In this document: piece after piece, positions 1-8,403 of the stretch
How the letters are laid out: every line of letters starts with the position of its first letter
Position numbering within the stretch: position 1 is the stretch's first letter
Assembly (NCBI RefSeq): GCF_026240095.1
Contig: NZ_JAPIVG010000003.1
Location: forward strand, 124,001 to 188,000
DNA: 64,000 bases
Reading direction: 5' to 3'
DNA from: Pedobacter sandarakinus
GTDB lineage: Bacteria; Bacteroidota; Bacteroidia; Sphingobacteriales; Sphingobacteriaceae
Program-made: the position numbers and the translations under genes
The notes under the pieces: generated by a model
Database searches by the model: none
What the model was told of the DNA's origin: nothing
The model's input: the letters and a program-made list of their open reading frames with translations, nothing else

Positions 1-700
1 AGATTAATCTTTCTCCCGAAACAGCATTCACATCGTATTTTCCATCAGCGTAACTTCCCTGCGGCGTATTGTGTGCATCATAAACGGTGTTAATAACGCC
101 TTTTTCACCTCTTAGGGTTTCTTCGTAAGAAAACTCTAAACCACTCTTCCCTTTATAATCTCCAGGCTTGTAAAATCCTTCCGATTTTTCTATATCTGAA
201 GGACTTACCTCTTTAACGTATCCAAATAACTGTCCGCCAACACTATCTGGATAATGCCTGATGGTTCTATCCTGCGTTCTAAAACCCGGAAAACGATAAA
301 GGGTTTCTTGCAGGCGAGCATAACTCTGTACAGATATCTGTTTTAAAAATGGTGTTGCCTGGTAAGATGATTTTCCCCGGGCCTTTTTGAGGTTTTTTCG
401 TACGTCTTGAATCGTAATATCCAATGCTTGGGCCAGGGCCAATGTATCAAAAGGTTTTACCTCATTCGGGGTCACCATCAGATCATACACCGGCTCGTTT
501 TGCACAATAACTTTCATGTGCCGATCCAATATGGCGCCACGAGCAGGATATTTGTAGATTTTTCGGAGCACGTTACTTTCTGCAGATACGAAAGCGGCAT
601 CGCTAATCACCTGGATATAAAAAAGCTTACCCAATAAGATGATGGCGATTAAAATAAATAATCCTTGAACGATATATTTTCGATTAAATAACTGATCCAT
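1..700 (-). CDS. mrdA: Penicillin-binding protein 2, N-terminal part (cut by window edge)
   Basis: Peptidoglycan transpeptidase of the elongation complex, anchored in the inner membrane and working in the periplasm. About 233 residues are visible, read from the ATG at 698-700. They show a short cytoplasmic tail, one membrane helix (about residues 9-27, rich in I, L and F) and the start of the PBP dimerisation domain, with the family-like segment GAILDRHMKVIV. The catalytic SxxK domain lies beyond the left edge. The start codon overlaps the mreD stop (TAATG), so it is translationally coupled and last of the visible mreBCD-mrdA order. Identification rests on the N-terminal half plus context, which is diagnostic for this cluster. 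Confidence 0.9.
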   Translation of the reverse strand, partial: MDQLFNRKYIVQGLFILIAIILLGKLFYIQVISDAAFVSAESNVLRKIYKYPARGAILDRHMKVIVQNEPVYDLMVTPNEVKPFDTLALAQALDITIQDVRKNLKKARGKSSYQATPFLKQISVQSYARLQETLYRFPGFRTQDRTIRHYPDSVGGQLFGYVKEVSPSDIEKSEGFYKPGDYKGKSGLEFSYEETLRGEKGVINTVYDAHNTPQGSYADGKYDVNAVSGERLI

Positions 701-1215
701 TAGCGCGATGTTCTTTTATAGAAGATAAACTCTACTAAAAAAATAATAAGCAGTGTAAAGATACAACTTAAGCCGCATCTCATTAAGGTGTAACCTATTT
801 CAGTTAGCCTAAATGTTTCTAAAAAGAACAGCACCAAATGATGGGCTATAATACAAAGAAAAGCATAAAGCGAAAACCACTGAAAACCCATATAACTTAA
901 CGAAGGTTCGGGGTCGTCAATTGCATCGCGGTTTAAACTTATAGAGATAAAAGATATTCTTACAAAAGCCAATACTACACAAGCGGTAGCATGTACGCCC
1001 ATGGTATCGTAAAATGCATCTAGTGTTAATCCGGTTACAAAAGCAAGGAGATACAATAAGATATTAGGCATGCCGAAAGGAAGCAGCAGCAGGAAAAGCA
1101 CATAAATAAAAGGAGTAGACAGATCATAAAAGCCCATATTTTTGAGCAGGAATACCTGGACAAAGAGGAGTAAAAACCACCTGATGATATTGACGATGAT
1201 GAGCTTACTATTCAT
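700..1215 (-). CDS. mreD: Rod shape-determining protein MreD
   Basis: Integral membrane component of the elongasome that links MreB filaments to MreC and PBP2. It has 171 residues, nearly all in five or six hydrophobic helices joined by short polar loops, which is the usual size and layout of MreD. Sequence conservation in this family is low, so the call leans on the membrane profile and on its place between mreC (8-nt overlap) and the PBP2 gene (1-nt overlap). The C-terminal helix ends in a basic KRTSR tail. No independent promoter is evident. Confidence 0.88.
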   Translation of the reverse strand: MNSKLIIVNIIRWFLLLFVQVFLLKNMGFYDLSTPFIYVLFLLLLPFGMPNILLYLLAFVTGLTLDAFYDTMGVHATACVVLAFVRISFISISLNRDAIDDPEPSLSYMGFQWFSLYAFLCIIAHHLVLFFLETFRLTEIGYTLMRCGLSCIFTLLIIFLVEFIFYKRTSR

Positions 1216-2047
1216 TAGGTTTTATTAGGCTTTCTAAGGCTTTTTGTTCCTCTGCTTGTTTATCTTTCACTACGTAAACATATTGCAAGGTGCCAAAATC
1301 GGTAAATAAATTCAATTCGCCCGACAAAAAATTATCATTGGTAGGTACGTTTGGCTTGGTGATTTTCCCCACCAAAATCCCAGCCGGGAAAGATCCGAAG
1401 CCAGAAGTTACCACGGTATCACCAACATACATCTTAATGTGGTTAGGCACTTCTTTTATCAGGGCCTTTTTTATATCAAAATTGCCATCTCCCCAAACAA
1501 GAGAGCCAAGCGCATTATTCTTTTTTAAAGTTACGCTGATTTTAGTGTCTTTGTGCAAAAGCGATTGGATGGTGGCGAGGTGTTCAGAAACATCTCTAAT
1601 AAACCCTACTACACCGCGTTGGGGTGCAATAACTGCCATGCCACTTTTAATACCATCTAAGCTACCTTTATTCACCGTCATCACATTGTTTCTCAGTGTG
1701 ATGGAGTTTTTAATTACCTTTGCAGCCAGGTAAGTATATTTTTGGTTGGTAATGGTGTCTATTACCGTAACATCTTTCGTAGAATCTACCGTAGTTAAGC
1801 CCAGTAGTTTGGTTTTAAGCTTAGCATTTTCAGCAGCGAGACTGTCGTTAACCATTCCTAAGTTTAGGTAGCGTTTAAAAACATTTAACCGTTCGTATGC
1901 GGTACCTACCACTTCGTTTGATGAATTCAGGGTTACGCTACGCTGATACGCATTATTTTTTACAGTTAGGTAAATTCCAATAACGAAGAAAATAATAAAC
2001 AGAAAAAATGCATTGTATCTACTTACGAAAATCCAAAGGTTACGCAT
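1208..2047 (-). CDS. mreC: Rod shape-determining protein MreC
   Basis: Periplasmic scaffold of the elongation machinery, anchored by one N-terminal helix (about residues 12-30) and followed by a short coiled coil (about residues 65-90, rich in A, L, K and E) that mediates dimerisation. The C-terminal half is the MreC beta-barrel region, with segments such as VNKGSLDGIKSGMAV and GVVGFI that are typical of the family. Length (279 aa) is normal. It overlaps mreD by 8 nt. A 336-nt gap separates it from mreB upstream, unusually wide for this operon. Confidence 0.95.
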   Translation of the reverse strand: MRNLWIFVSRYNAFFLFIIFFVIGIYLTVKNNAYQRSVTLNSSNEVVGTAYERLNVFKRYLNLGMVNDSLAAENAKLKTKLLGLTTVDSTKDVTVIDTITNQKYTYLAAKVIKNSITLRNNVMTVNKGSLDGIKSGMAVIAPQRGVVGFIRDVSEHLATIQSLLHKDTKISVTLKKNNALGSLVWGDGNFDIKKALIKEVPNHIKMYVGDTVVTSGFGSFPAGILVGKITKPNVPTNDNFLSGELNLFTDFGTLQYVYVVKDKQAEEQKALESLIKPNE

Positions 2048-2108
2048 ACTGTTTAACGATTTTAGATGCTCGATTTACGGATGAAGATTTTCTGCAAAGC
2101 AATATCAT

Positions 2109-2285
2109 TTAATTCAAAATTTTGAGGTCTACGAGCCATGTTGATAGCTTGAAACAACCCTGAAGGTGTTCAACAAAGCCCTCCGCAGATTCTTTTATTA
2201 TGTCCATCCAGATGTTGCATTGGTTTGAGATAAATTTTGGTAAATACCAAGAATCAACTACAACAATATCTTCGAGCAATAACAT
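2109..2285 (-). CDS. Short ORF in the mreB-mreC gap, unknown (58 aa)
   Basis: Between mreB and mreC an ATG at 2283-2285 opens a 58-codon frame ending in TAA at 2109. The predicted peptide begins MLLLEDIVVVDSWYLP and has no motif I recognise. It lies on the same strand as the mre genes, so it would be in the transcript. It may be a small gene, the relic of a larger one, or chance. The rest of the 336-nt gap holds no clear terminator or promoter. Confidence 0.2.
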   Translation of the reverse strand: MLLLEDIVVVDSWYLPKFISNQCNIWMDIIKESAEGFVEHLQGCFKLSTWLVDLKILN

Positions 2286-2383
2286 GATACTATTGATCTG
2301 GAAATATTTCGATCTGAACCAGCAAAAATAATTTGGTTAATTCGTAAATCTTACCAACCAATACCTTTTGTTTGCAAAGCTAT

Positions 2384-3406
2384 TTATTGCATTAAAAATT
2401 TATATCCACCAATATTTTTGAGCGCTATACCAGTACCCCGAACAACAGCACGAAGTGGATCTTCGGCTACGTGAACAGGTAATTTGGTTTTGGCTGCAAC
2501 ACGCTTGTCTAATCCCCTGAGTAGTGCACCACCACCTGTTAAATAGATTCCTGTTTGGTAAATATCTGCAGAAAGTTCTGGAGGCGTTATCTCTAGCGCT
2601 TTTAAAATTGCTTCCTCAATTTTAGAGATCGATTTATCCAAGCAGTGTGCAATTTCAGTGTAAGAAACCGTAATCTGCTTAGGTACGCCAGTCATTAAAT
2701 CACGTCCCTGAACGGCAAAATCTGCAGGTGCATCTTGAAGCTCTGGTAAAGCAGCACCTACCTCTATTTTAATTTTTTCAGCAGTACGATCACCGATCAT
2801 AATATTATGTTGCCTGCGGATATAATTTACGATATCTGAATCGAAATTATCTCCCGCCACGCGAATTGATTGGTCGCAAACAATACCCGAAAGTGCAATT
2901 ACCGCTATCTCTGTGGTACCACCACCGATATCAATAATCATGTTACCCATCGGTTCCTCCACATCAATTCCAATACCCACTGCAGCAGCCATCGGTTCGT
3001 GGATAAGATATACTTCTTTGGCACCTGCAATTTCTGCAGAATCACGTACGGCTCGCTTCTCAACCTCAGTTATCCCCGATGGAATACAAATTACCATACG
3101 TAAAGATGGAAACATCCAACCTTTACCGCCATTTAACATGCGAATCATACCTTTAATCATCGCTTCTGCAGCGTTGAAATCGGCAATTACACCGTCTTTT
3201 AAAGGGCGAACTGTTTTGATATTATCGTGGGTTTTACCCTCCATCTGCATGGCTTGCCTGCCAATCGCAATTACTTTATTTGTTGTTCGATCGAAAGCGA
3301 CGATAGAGGGTTCATCTACTACTACTTTATCGTTATGTATAATTAGGGTATTCGCTGTGCCTAAATCGATGGCAACTTCTTGCGTAAACCAGTTAAATAA
3401 TCCCAT
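2384..3406 (-). CDS. mreB: Rod shape-determining protein MreB (bacterial actin)
   Basis: Actin-like ATPase that forms membrane-bound filaments and guides lateral wall synthesis. At 340 aa it is full length. The actin-fold ATP-binding signatures are present in order: DLGTANTLI near residue 14 (phosphate 1), DIGGGTTEIAV near 157 (phosphate 2) and LTGGGALLRGLD near 288 (adenosine). The N-terminal MGLFNWF is compatible with the amphipathic membrane anchor of this family. It is the first gene of the minus-strand shape cluster, with a TAGATTTG -7 element about 30 nt upstream of the ATG. Confidence 0.98.
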   Translation of the reverse strand: MGLFNWFTQEVAIDLGTANTLIIHNDKVVVDEPSIVAFDRTTNKVIAIGRQAMQMEGKTHDNIKTVRPLKDGVIADFNAAEAMIKGMIRMLNGGKGWMFPSLRMVICIPSGITEVEKRAVRDSAEIAGAKEVYLIHEPMAAAVGIGIDVEEPMGNMIIDIGGGTTEIAVIALSGIVCDQSIRVAGDNFDSDIVNYIRRQHNIMIGDRTAEKIKIEVGAALPELQDAPADFAVQGRDLMTGVPKQITVSYTEIAHCLDKSISKIEEAILKALEITPPELSADIYQTGIYLTGGGALLRGLDKRVAAKTKLPVHVAEDPLRAVVRGTGIALKNIGGYKFLMQ

Positions 3407-3433
3407 GTATGAGCTATGTTGTTTTTATTTTAT

Positions 3434-3441
3434 CAAATCTA
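3434..3441 (-). promoter_or_regulatory. Candidate mreB promoter, -7 element
   Basis: Read on the minus strand the bases are TAGATTTG, a full match to the Bacteroidota -7 consensus TAnnTTTG. It stands 28 nt from the mreB start codon. I see no convincing -33 TTG at the expected distance. Confidence 0.45.
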
Positions 3442-3641
3442 TACTATTCCTAATGTAAAAATAGTCTTTTTATTATATTTAAAATTTAAAAATCTTTTCG
3501 GTCGAAGATTAATCACGCCGAAAGATTTGAAAATCAATACCTCGTTTCTATAGGTTCCTGTAGTCCCGCTATTCGTTTCAATCTTTTACCTAAAAATTCC
3601 TAAAATAGTCATTTTTGTAAAAGGATTTCCACTGCTATCGG

Positions 3642-3931
3642 GTTTAAAACCCAAGTTGTTGCAACGATTTAAGGTTGCAAATTGCTCAACGAAACCACCC
3701 CGTCAGCCGAGGCTGCCACCCCTCGAGGGGGGAATTGCATGGTGCTAAACCTTTCAGTCAAAAATTTTCAAACTATTAAGTTTAAAAACTAAAGTTATTG
3801 CAAATATTTAAGGTTGCAAACTGCTCAAATAAACCACCCCGTCAGCCGAGGCTGCCACCCCTCGAGGGGGGAATTGCATGGTGCTTATCTTTCCAGCCAA
3901 AAATTTTCAAACGATCAAGTTTAAAAACCAA
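3642..3931. repeat. Tandem 139-bp repeat, two copies plus a partial third
   Basis: A unit of about 139 bp occurs at 3642-3779 and 3780-3918, and its first dozen bases recur at 3919-3931, ending at the purH stop codon. The core (ACCACCCCGTCAGCCGAGG onward, 3696-3746 and 3835-3885) is identical in both copies, while the flanks have drifted by substitutions and one indel. The core holds two self-complementary parts, CAGCCGAGGCTG and CCCCTCGAGGGG, so each copy can form hairpins. It is GC-rich against an AT-rich background. It looks like a REP-type or miniature mobile repeat; I saw no other copy in this window. Confidence 0.85.
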
Positions 3932-5458
3932 CTAGTGTTTAAAATGTCTTACGCCGGTAGTTACCATTGCAATACCTTTTTCATTTGCCTTTGCAATAGA
4001 ATCCGCATCTTTGATAGATCCTCCAGGTTGTAAAACTGCGGTAATTCCAGCGTCCGCTGCAATCTCCACACAATCTGGGAAAGGGAAAAAAGCATCCGAA
4101 GCCATTGCACACCCTTTAACGCTAAAGCCGAAAGAAGCTGCTTTTTCAATGGCTTGTCTTAAGGCATCTACACGAGAGGTCTGACCAACACCGCTGGCTA
4201 TCAACACATCATCCTTAACCAAAACAATAGTATTCGATTTGGTATGTTTTACAATTTTATTGGCAAAGTGCAGGTCTTTTAATTCTTGCGCAGTTGGTGC
4301 TTTATCTGTAACTGTTGTCATTTGCTCAGGCCCTTCTATAACCAAATCCTTGTCTTGCTCAATTACGCCGTTTAATAAGGTTTTAAATTGTTTTTTATTC
4401 AGTTCAACCTCATTGCGTTGTAAAATAACGCGGTTTTTCTTCTTGCTGAATAATTCCACGGCTTCCGGTTGGTATGAAGGCGCAATCAGCACTTCAAAAA
4501 ATAAGTTGTTTATTTCTTCAGCTGTTGCCAAATCAACTTCTACGTTCGTAATTAAAACACCTCCAAATGCAGAAACAGGGTCGCAGGCTAAGGCGTCAAT
4601 CCAAGCTTGTTTAACAGTTGGGCGAGAGGCAATGCCACATGCGTTGGTATGTTTTAAAATGGCAAATGTTGGCTCTTCAAACTCATCTATTAAAGCCACA
4701 GCAGCATCAACGTCTACCAGGTTGTTATAAGAAAGTTCTTTACCATTTAATTTGGTAAACATGGCATCTAAATCGCCATAAAATACAGCGCCCTGGTGTG
4801 GATTCTCCCCGTACCTTAACGTTTTTGCATCTGTAACACTTTGTTTAAAAACCTCAATTGGCTCTTCCTGGTTAAAATAATTAAAGATGGCTGTATCGTA
4901 ATGGGAAGAAGTATGGAAAGCGCTTTTTGCAAAAGATTTACGTTGCGCCAGGGTAGTCTCTCCATTTTGTGCCTCTAATTGCGCTTGCAAAGTAGGGTAG
5001 TCATTTTTTGATGCGATGATCACTACATCATTAAAATTTTTGGCGGCTGCACGGATAAGCGAAATGCCACCAATATCAATTTTCTCGATTATTTCTTCTG
5101 GCGTTCCACCTCCCTTAACCGTCTCTTCAAAGGGATATAAGTCAACAATCACTAAATCAATTTCTGGGATATCATATGTCGCAATCTGTTCCTGATCGCC
5201 AGCTAAATTCCTCCTGTTTAAAATACCACCAAATACCTTTGGGTGCAAGGTTTTAACACGTCCACCCAAAATAGATGGGTATCCAGTTAGATCTTCTACA
5301 GCAGTAACAGGTAAGTTTAAATCTTTTATGAACTGTTCGGTGCCGCCAGTAGAAAATAATTGCACTCCTTGTGCGGCCAACAGTTTCACCAATGGTTCTA
5401 AACCATCTTTATAATATACTGAAATTAAAGCGTTTTTGATCTTAATCGATTGACTCAT
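3932..5458 (-). CDS. purH: Bifunctional AICAR formyltransferase / IMP cyclohydrolase PurH
   Basis: Catalyses the last two steps of de novo IMP synthesis, formylation of AICAR with 10-formyl-THF and ring closure. The N-terminal MGS-like cyclohydrolase domain shows STGGTEQFIKD and GGRVKTLHPKVFGGIL. The C-terminal formyltransferase shows LRYGENPHQGA, the catalytic KHTNACG (Lys-His pair) and ASDAFFPFPD. I start it at the ATG 5456-5458 (MSQSIKIKNALIS, 508 aa, the usual family length) rather than at an in-frame codon 24 nt upstream. A TACCTTTG -7 element lies 22 nt upstream. The stop abuts the 139-bp repeat. purN lies upstream on the same strand. Confidence 0.97.
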   Translation of the reverse strand: MSQSIKIKNALISVYYKDGLEPLVKLLAAQGVQLFSTGGTEQFIKDLNLPVTAVEDLTGYPSILGGRVKTLHPKVFGGILNRRNLAGDQEQIATYDIPEIDLVIVDLYPFEETVKGGGTPEEIIEKIDIGGISLIRAAAKNFNDVVIIASKNDYPTLQAQLEAQNGETTLAQRKSFAKSAFHTSSHYDTAIFNYFNQEEPIEVFKQSVTDAKTLRYGENPHQGAVFYGDLDAMFTKLNGKELSYNNLVDVDAAVALIDEFEEPTFAILKHTNACGIASRPTVKQAWIDALACDPVSAFGGVLITNVEVDLATAEEINNLFFEVLIAPSYQPEAVELFSKKKNRVILQRNEVELNKKQFKTLLNGVIEQDKDLVIEGPEQMTTVTDKAPTAQELKDLHFANKIVKHTKSNTIVLVKDDVLIASGVGQTSRVDALRQAIEKAASFGFSVKGCAMASDAFFPFPDCVEIAADAGITAVLQPGGSIKDADSIAKANEKGIAMVTTGVRHFKH

Positions 5459-5479
5459 TATACTGTAAATTTTGAGCCG

Positions 5480-5487
5480 CAAAGGTA
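5480..5487 (-). promoter_or_regulatory. Candidate purH promoter, -7 element
   Basis: On the minus strand this reads TACCTTTG, matching TAnnTTTG. Transcription would start around 5473, after the longer in-frame start at 5482, which supports the shorter PurH start at 5458. No clear -33 TTG is seen. Confidence 0.5.
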
Positions 5488-5595
5488 GTAAAACAGGATT
5501 GTTTTTGGTAATATTTACGTTTAAAAAATAGATTATAGCTTCTTGTTTATAAGCGGTTCCTTCAAGCCATTAAATAAGTAGCTTTTAACTCACAC

Positions 5596-6174
5596 CTATT
5601 TCTTTAATTTTTTTACCAGCGTTTCTACAACTTTTGGGTAGTGCAAATGTTCAAGCTGCTGACCTTTAAATTTAACCATTTCCAGGTTATCGCTCTTTTC
5701 GATTTTATATCTTGCTTGGTAAATGTACTCACCCTCATCATAATGTTCGTCAACGTAGTGAATAGTAATTCCCCCTTCGCTTTCGCCAGCTGCCAGAACA
5801 GCGTTGTGCACACGGTCGCCATACATGCCCTTGCCGCCAAATTTGGGCAGAATTGCAGGGTGAATGTTTACAATTCTTCCAGGGTAAGCATTAATCAGAT
5901 TTTGAGGGATGAGCCATAAAAAGCCTGCAAGAACAATAAAGTCGATGTCTAAATTCTTCAGCAGGTCTGTTACCTCATCAGTTTTATAAAATTCGTGCTT
6001 ATCAAATATATGTGTAGGAATTTCAAAATTATCGGCTCGTTGTAATACGTAGGCATCTGCATTATTGGTAAGCACCAAAGAAATTTCAATGTCGTTACTT
6101 CGTTTAAAATGCTCCATCAGCTTTTGGGCATTAGAGCCAGAACCTGATGCAAAGATGGCTATTCGTTTTTTCAC
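5596..6174 (-). CDS. purN: Phosphoribosylglycinamide formyltransferase PurN
   Basis: Third step of purine synthesis, transferring a formyl group from 10-formyl-THF to GAR in the cytosol. It has 192 aa, the normal length. It opens with the Rossmann segment IAIFASGSGSNAQ; the catalytic triad region is visible as VNIHPAILPKF (Asn and His) and HYVDEHYDEG (Asp). The signature GKGMYGDRVHNAVL is the variant seen in Bacteroidota. It lies upstream of purH on the same strand with a 137-nt gap, consistent with a small purine cluster. Confidence 0.97.
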   Translation of the reverse strand: MKKRIAIFASGSGSNAQKLMEHFKRSNDIEISLVLTNNADAYVLQRADNFEIPTHIFDKHEFYKTDEVTDLLKNLDIDFIVLAGFLWLIPQNLINAYPGRIVNIHPAILPKFGGKGMYGDRVHNAVLAAGESEGGITIHYVDEHYDEGEYIYQARYKIEKSDNLEMVKFKGQQLEHLHYPKVVETLVKKLKK

Positions 6175-6332
6175 TAAAGGTCGTTTTCTCCAAAAATAGT
6201 ATTTTTACCCATTTTATTTATATTGAAAGTATTTTTTATTGCACCTATTAATTCGCTATTAACAATTAATTTTAACCTATTTTTGTGGCTGTAAAAAGCG
6301 CATCAATTTTATCGAAAGAAAAAATAAAAATC

Positions 6333-6365
6333 TTTTGTAATTTAAAAACATTAACTCTATATTTG
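6333..6365 (+). promoter_or_regulatory. rpsT promoter (-33 TTTTG, -7 TATATTTG)
   Basis: TTTTG at 6333-6337 and TATATTTG at 6358-6365 are separated by 20 nt, a textbook Bacteroidota sigma-factor promoter. Transcription would begin near 6372, giving an A-rich leader of about 45 nt before rpsT. Confidence 0.75.
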
Positions 6366-6415
6366 CAACCCGAATTATAGGAAACGAATAAGAAAAAATA
6401 AAAGGCTAAATAGAA

Positions 6416-6670
6416 ATGGCAAATCATAAATCTTCATTAAAAAGAATTAGAGCAAACGCTACAAAACGTTTACGTAACAGATATCAGGCAAAAACTACGC
6501 GTACTTTCATTAAAAGATTGCGTGCTGCAGAAGATAAAAAATCTGCTTCAGATTTATTGCCAAAAGTAATCTCTATGTTAGATCGTTTAGCTAAAAAGAA
6601 CATCATCCACAAAAATAAGGCTGCTAACAACAAATCGAAATTAACGAAATTTGTGAACGGTTTAGCATAA
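6416..6670 (+). CDS. rpsT: 30S ribosomal protein S20
   Basis: Small basic protein that binds 16S rRNA early in 30S assembly. The 84 residues start MANHKSSLKRIRANATKR, the hallmark of bS20, and are rich in Lys and Arg throughout with the expected all-helical pattern. It is transcribed alone from a strong promoter and closed by a perfect hairpin terminator 30 nt after its stop, so it is monocistronic. Confidence 0.98.
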   Translation: MANHKSSLKRIRANATKRLRNRYQAKTTRTFIKRLRAAEDKKSASDLLPKVISMLDRLAKKNIIHKNKAANNKSKLTKFVNGLA

Positions 6671-6699
6671 GCTATATTTTTTTACGATATTAGTGAAGG

Positions 6700-6731
6700 C
6701 ATCCCAACCAACAGTTGGGATGTTTTTTTTT
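6700..6731 (+). terminator. Rho-independent terminator after rpsT
   Basis: A perfect 9-bp stem CATCCCAAC / GTTGGGATG with a 5-nt loop is followed directly by nine T residues. It covers the place where a longer radC reading frame would start, arguing for the later radC start. Confidence 0.93.
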
Positions 6732-6743
6732 GTCGAAAAAATT

Positions 6744-7442
6744 ATGGAGCACTACGATCATAAATTGGGTATAAAGCTTTGGGCAGAAGAAGATCGCCCT
6801 CGGGAGAAACTTTTACAACATGGCCGACGGCACCTTACCGATGCTGAATTGATAGCAATTTTGATCGGATCGGGCAACAGAAACGAGACTGCTGTAGATT
6901 TAAGTAAGCGGATTCTTCAATTTTATAGCCATAACCTAACGCATTTGGGCAAAGCTTCTGTTGAGGATTTGGCGAAGTTTAAAGGTATAGGGGAAGCAAA
7001 GGCTATAGCTATTGTGGCTGCACTTGAGCTGGGGCTCCGTAGAAAAGATACGCCTGCCGACCAGCAGATACAAATATCTTCTTCTAATGATGTGTACCAA
7101 TACTTACATCAAACCTTTGCTGATTTAAATCATGAGGAATTTTGGATTTTGTTGCTGAACCGGGCAAATCATATAATCGGGAAACATTTAATTAGTAAAG
7201 GCGGACAAGCAGGCACTGTTGCGGATGCAAAGATTATTTTTAAAGTTGCACTCGAAAAGAATGCTGCAAATATTGTTTTGGCACATAATCACCCCTCTGG
7301 TAGTTTGAAACCGAGTGACGCGGACAATAAACTTACCCGCCAAATGGTAGATGCTGGTAATATGCTCAGCCTTTTCGTAGTAGATCATTTAATTTTTGGC
7401 AATAATAGCTACTATAGTTATAGAGATGAGGATAGGATTTAG
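6744..7442 (+). CDS. radC: RadC-family JAB-domain protein
   Basis: Member of the UPF0758/RadC family: an N-terminal helix-hairpin-helix part (about residues 40-80, FKGIGEAKAIAI) and a C-terminal JAB/MPN metalloprotease-like domain with the zinc motif HNHPSGSLKPSDAD. Its true role is unsettled; the old link to DNA repair in E. coli has not held up. I start it at ATG 6744 (MEHYDHKLGIKLW, 232 aa) because the frame upstream runs through the rpsT terminator. It stands alone between rpsT and a secreted hydrolase gene. Confidence 0.93.
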   Translation: MEHYDHKLGIKLWAEEDRPREKLLQHGRRHLTDAELIAILIGSGNRNETAVDLSKRILQFYSHNLTHLGKASVEDLAKFKGIGEAKAIAIVAALELGLRRKDTPADQQIQISSSNDVYQYLHQTFADLNHEEFWILLLNRANHIIGKHLISKGGQAGTVADAKIIFKVALEKNAANIVLAHNHPSGSLKPSDADNKLTRQMVDAGNMLSLFVVDHLIFGNNSYYSYRDEDRI

Positions 7443-7554
7443 ACGTTCCGTATAAACTCCAGTTGAATTGCTAGCCCCGATAACAATTTGGCTATTTAAA
7501 ATGCAGTTAACACAATTTTTGTATTATTGGAAAAATTTATAAAACATCCCTCAT

Positions 7555-8391
7555 ATGAAAATTCTTAAACTATTACTCGCATTTTTTATAACTTTCAACA
7601 CAACTTTTGCGCAGAAAAAAGGAGCGCCCATTAATATAATTACATACAACATACGTTTAAATGTAGCTTCAGATGGTATTAATGCTTGGCCAAACCGAAA
7701 AGATAATGTGAAGGCTTTGGTGAAATTTCACGATGCTGATATTCTTTGCGTACAAGAAGCCTTACCAGAACAGTTTGATGCCTTACTTGAGAATACCAAT
7801 TTCAATGTTGTAGGGGTAGGTCGTGATGATGGTAAACGCAAAGGCGAATTTTCTGCTGTCTACTATGATAAAGATCGTTTTACGAAGAAGGATGGTGGGA
7901 CCTTTTGGCTTTCAGAAACTCCAGATGTACCATCTAAAGGATGGGATGCGGCACTAAACAGGGTTTGTAGTTGGGTTAGGCTGTACGATAAACTTAATAA
8001 AAAGGAGTTTTTGGTTTTTAACACACATTACGATCATATTGGCGTTCAAGCCAGGATAGAATCTGCAAAGCTATTGAAGATGAAAATTCAGCAGATAGCG
8101 CCTAATCTTCCAGTCGTGTTTACCGGCGATTTAAACGTAACACCCGAAACAGCCGCTATTGCAACCATAAAATCTTTTTTAATCGATGCTAAAGACATCA
8201 GCAGAGAGCCGCCCTATGGGCCAAATGGAACTTTTAATGCCTTCGATTTTAATAGTGACCTTAAAAATAGAATCGACTACATTTTCGTTAATAAATATTT
8301 TTCGGTACAAAAATTTGCTGTGCTAAGCGATAGTAAAGACAAAAGATATTATTCCGATCATCTACCTGTTTTTGTACGACTGAATTTTTAA
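7555..8391 (+). CDS. Secreted endonuclease/exonuclease/phosphatase-family protein
   Basis: A 278-aa member of the EEP fold (DNase I, exonuclease III, sphingomyelinase, inositol phosphatase). An N-terminal signal peptide (hydrophobic stretch about 4-19, cleavage after TFAQ) places it in the periplasm or outside. Catalytic elements appear in order: ITYNIRLN (Asn), CVQEA (metal-binding Glu), NTHYDH (His), GDLNVTP (Asp/Asn) and YYSDHLPVFV (Asp-His). Bacteroidota homologues of this form are usually annotated only as EEP proteins; substrate cannot be told from sequence. It ends 12 nt before the Lgt-like gene and may share a transcript with it. Confidence 0.9.
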   Translation: MKILKLLLAFFITFNTTFAQKKGAPINIITYNIRLNVASDGINAWPNRKDNVKALVKFHDADILCVQEALPEQFDALLENTNFNVVGVGRDDGKRKGEFSAVYYDKDRFTKKDGGTFWLSETPDVPSKGWDAALNRVCSWVRLYDKLNKKEFLVFNTHYDHIGVQARIESAKLLKMKIQQIAPNLPVVFTGDLNVTPETAAIATIKSFLIDAKDISREPPYGPNGTFNAFDFNSDLKNRIDYIFVNKYFSVQKFAVLSDSKDKRYYSDHLPVFVRLNF

Positions 8392-8403
8392 ATTGTTTAG
8401 GAT

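Noticed and set aside
2913..3458. 181-codon plus-strand ORF opposite mreB
   Set aside because: It is a frame shadow of the conserved mreB coding sequence.
4239..4730. 163-codon plus-strand ORF opposite purH
   Set aside because: Shadow of the conserved AICAR formyltransferase region.
6259..6276. TTAAC pair near the rpsT promoter
   Set aside because: Spacing is 13, not 11, and rpsT has a complete ordinary promoter.
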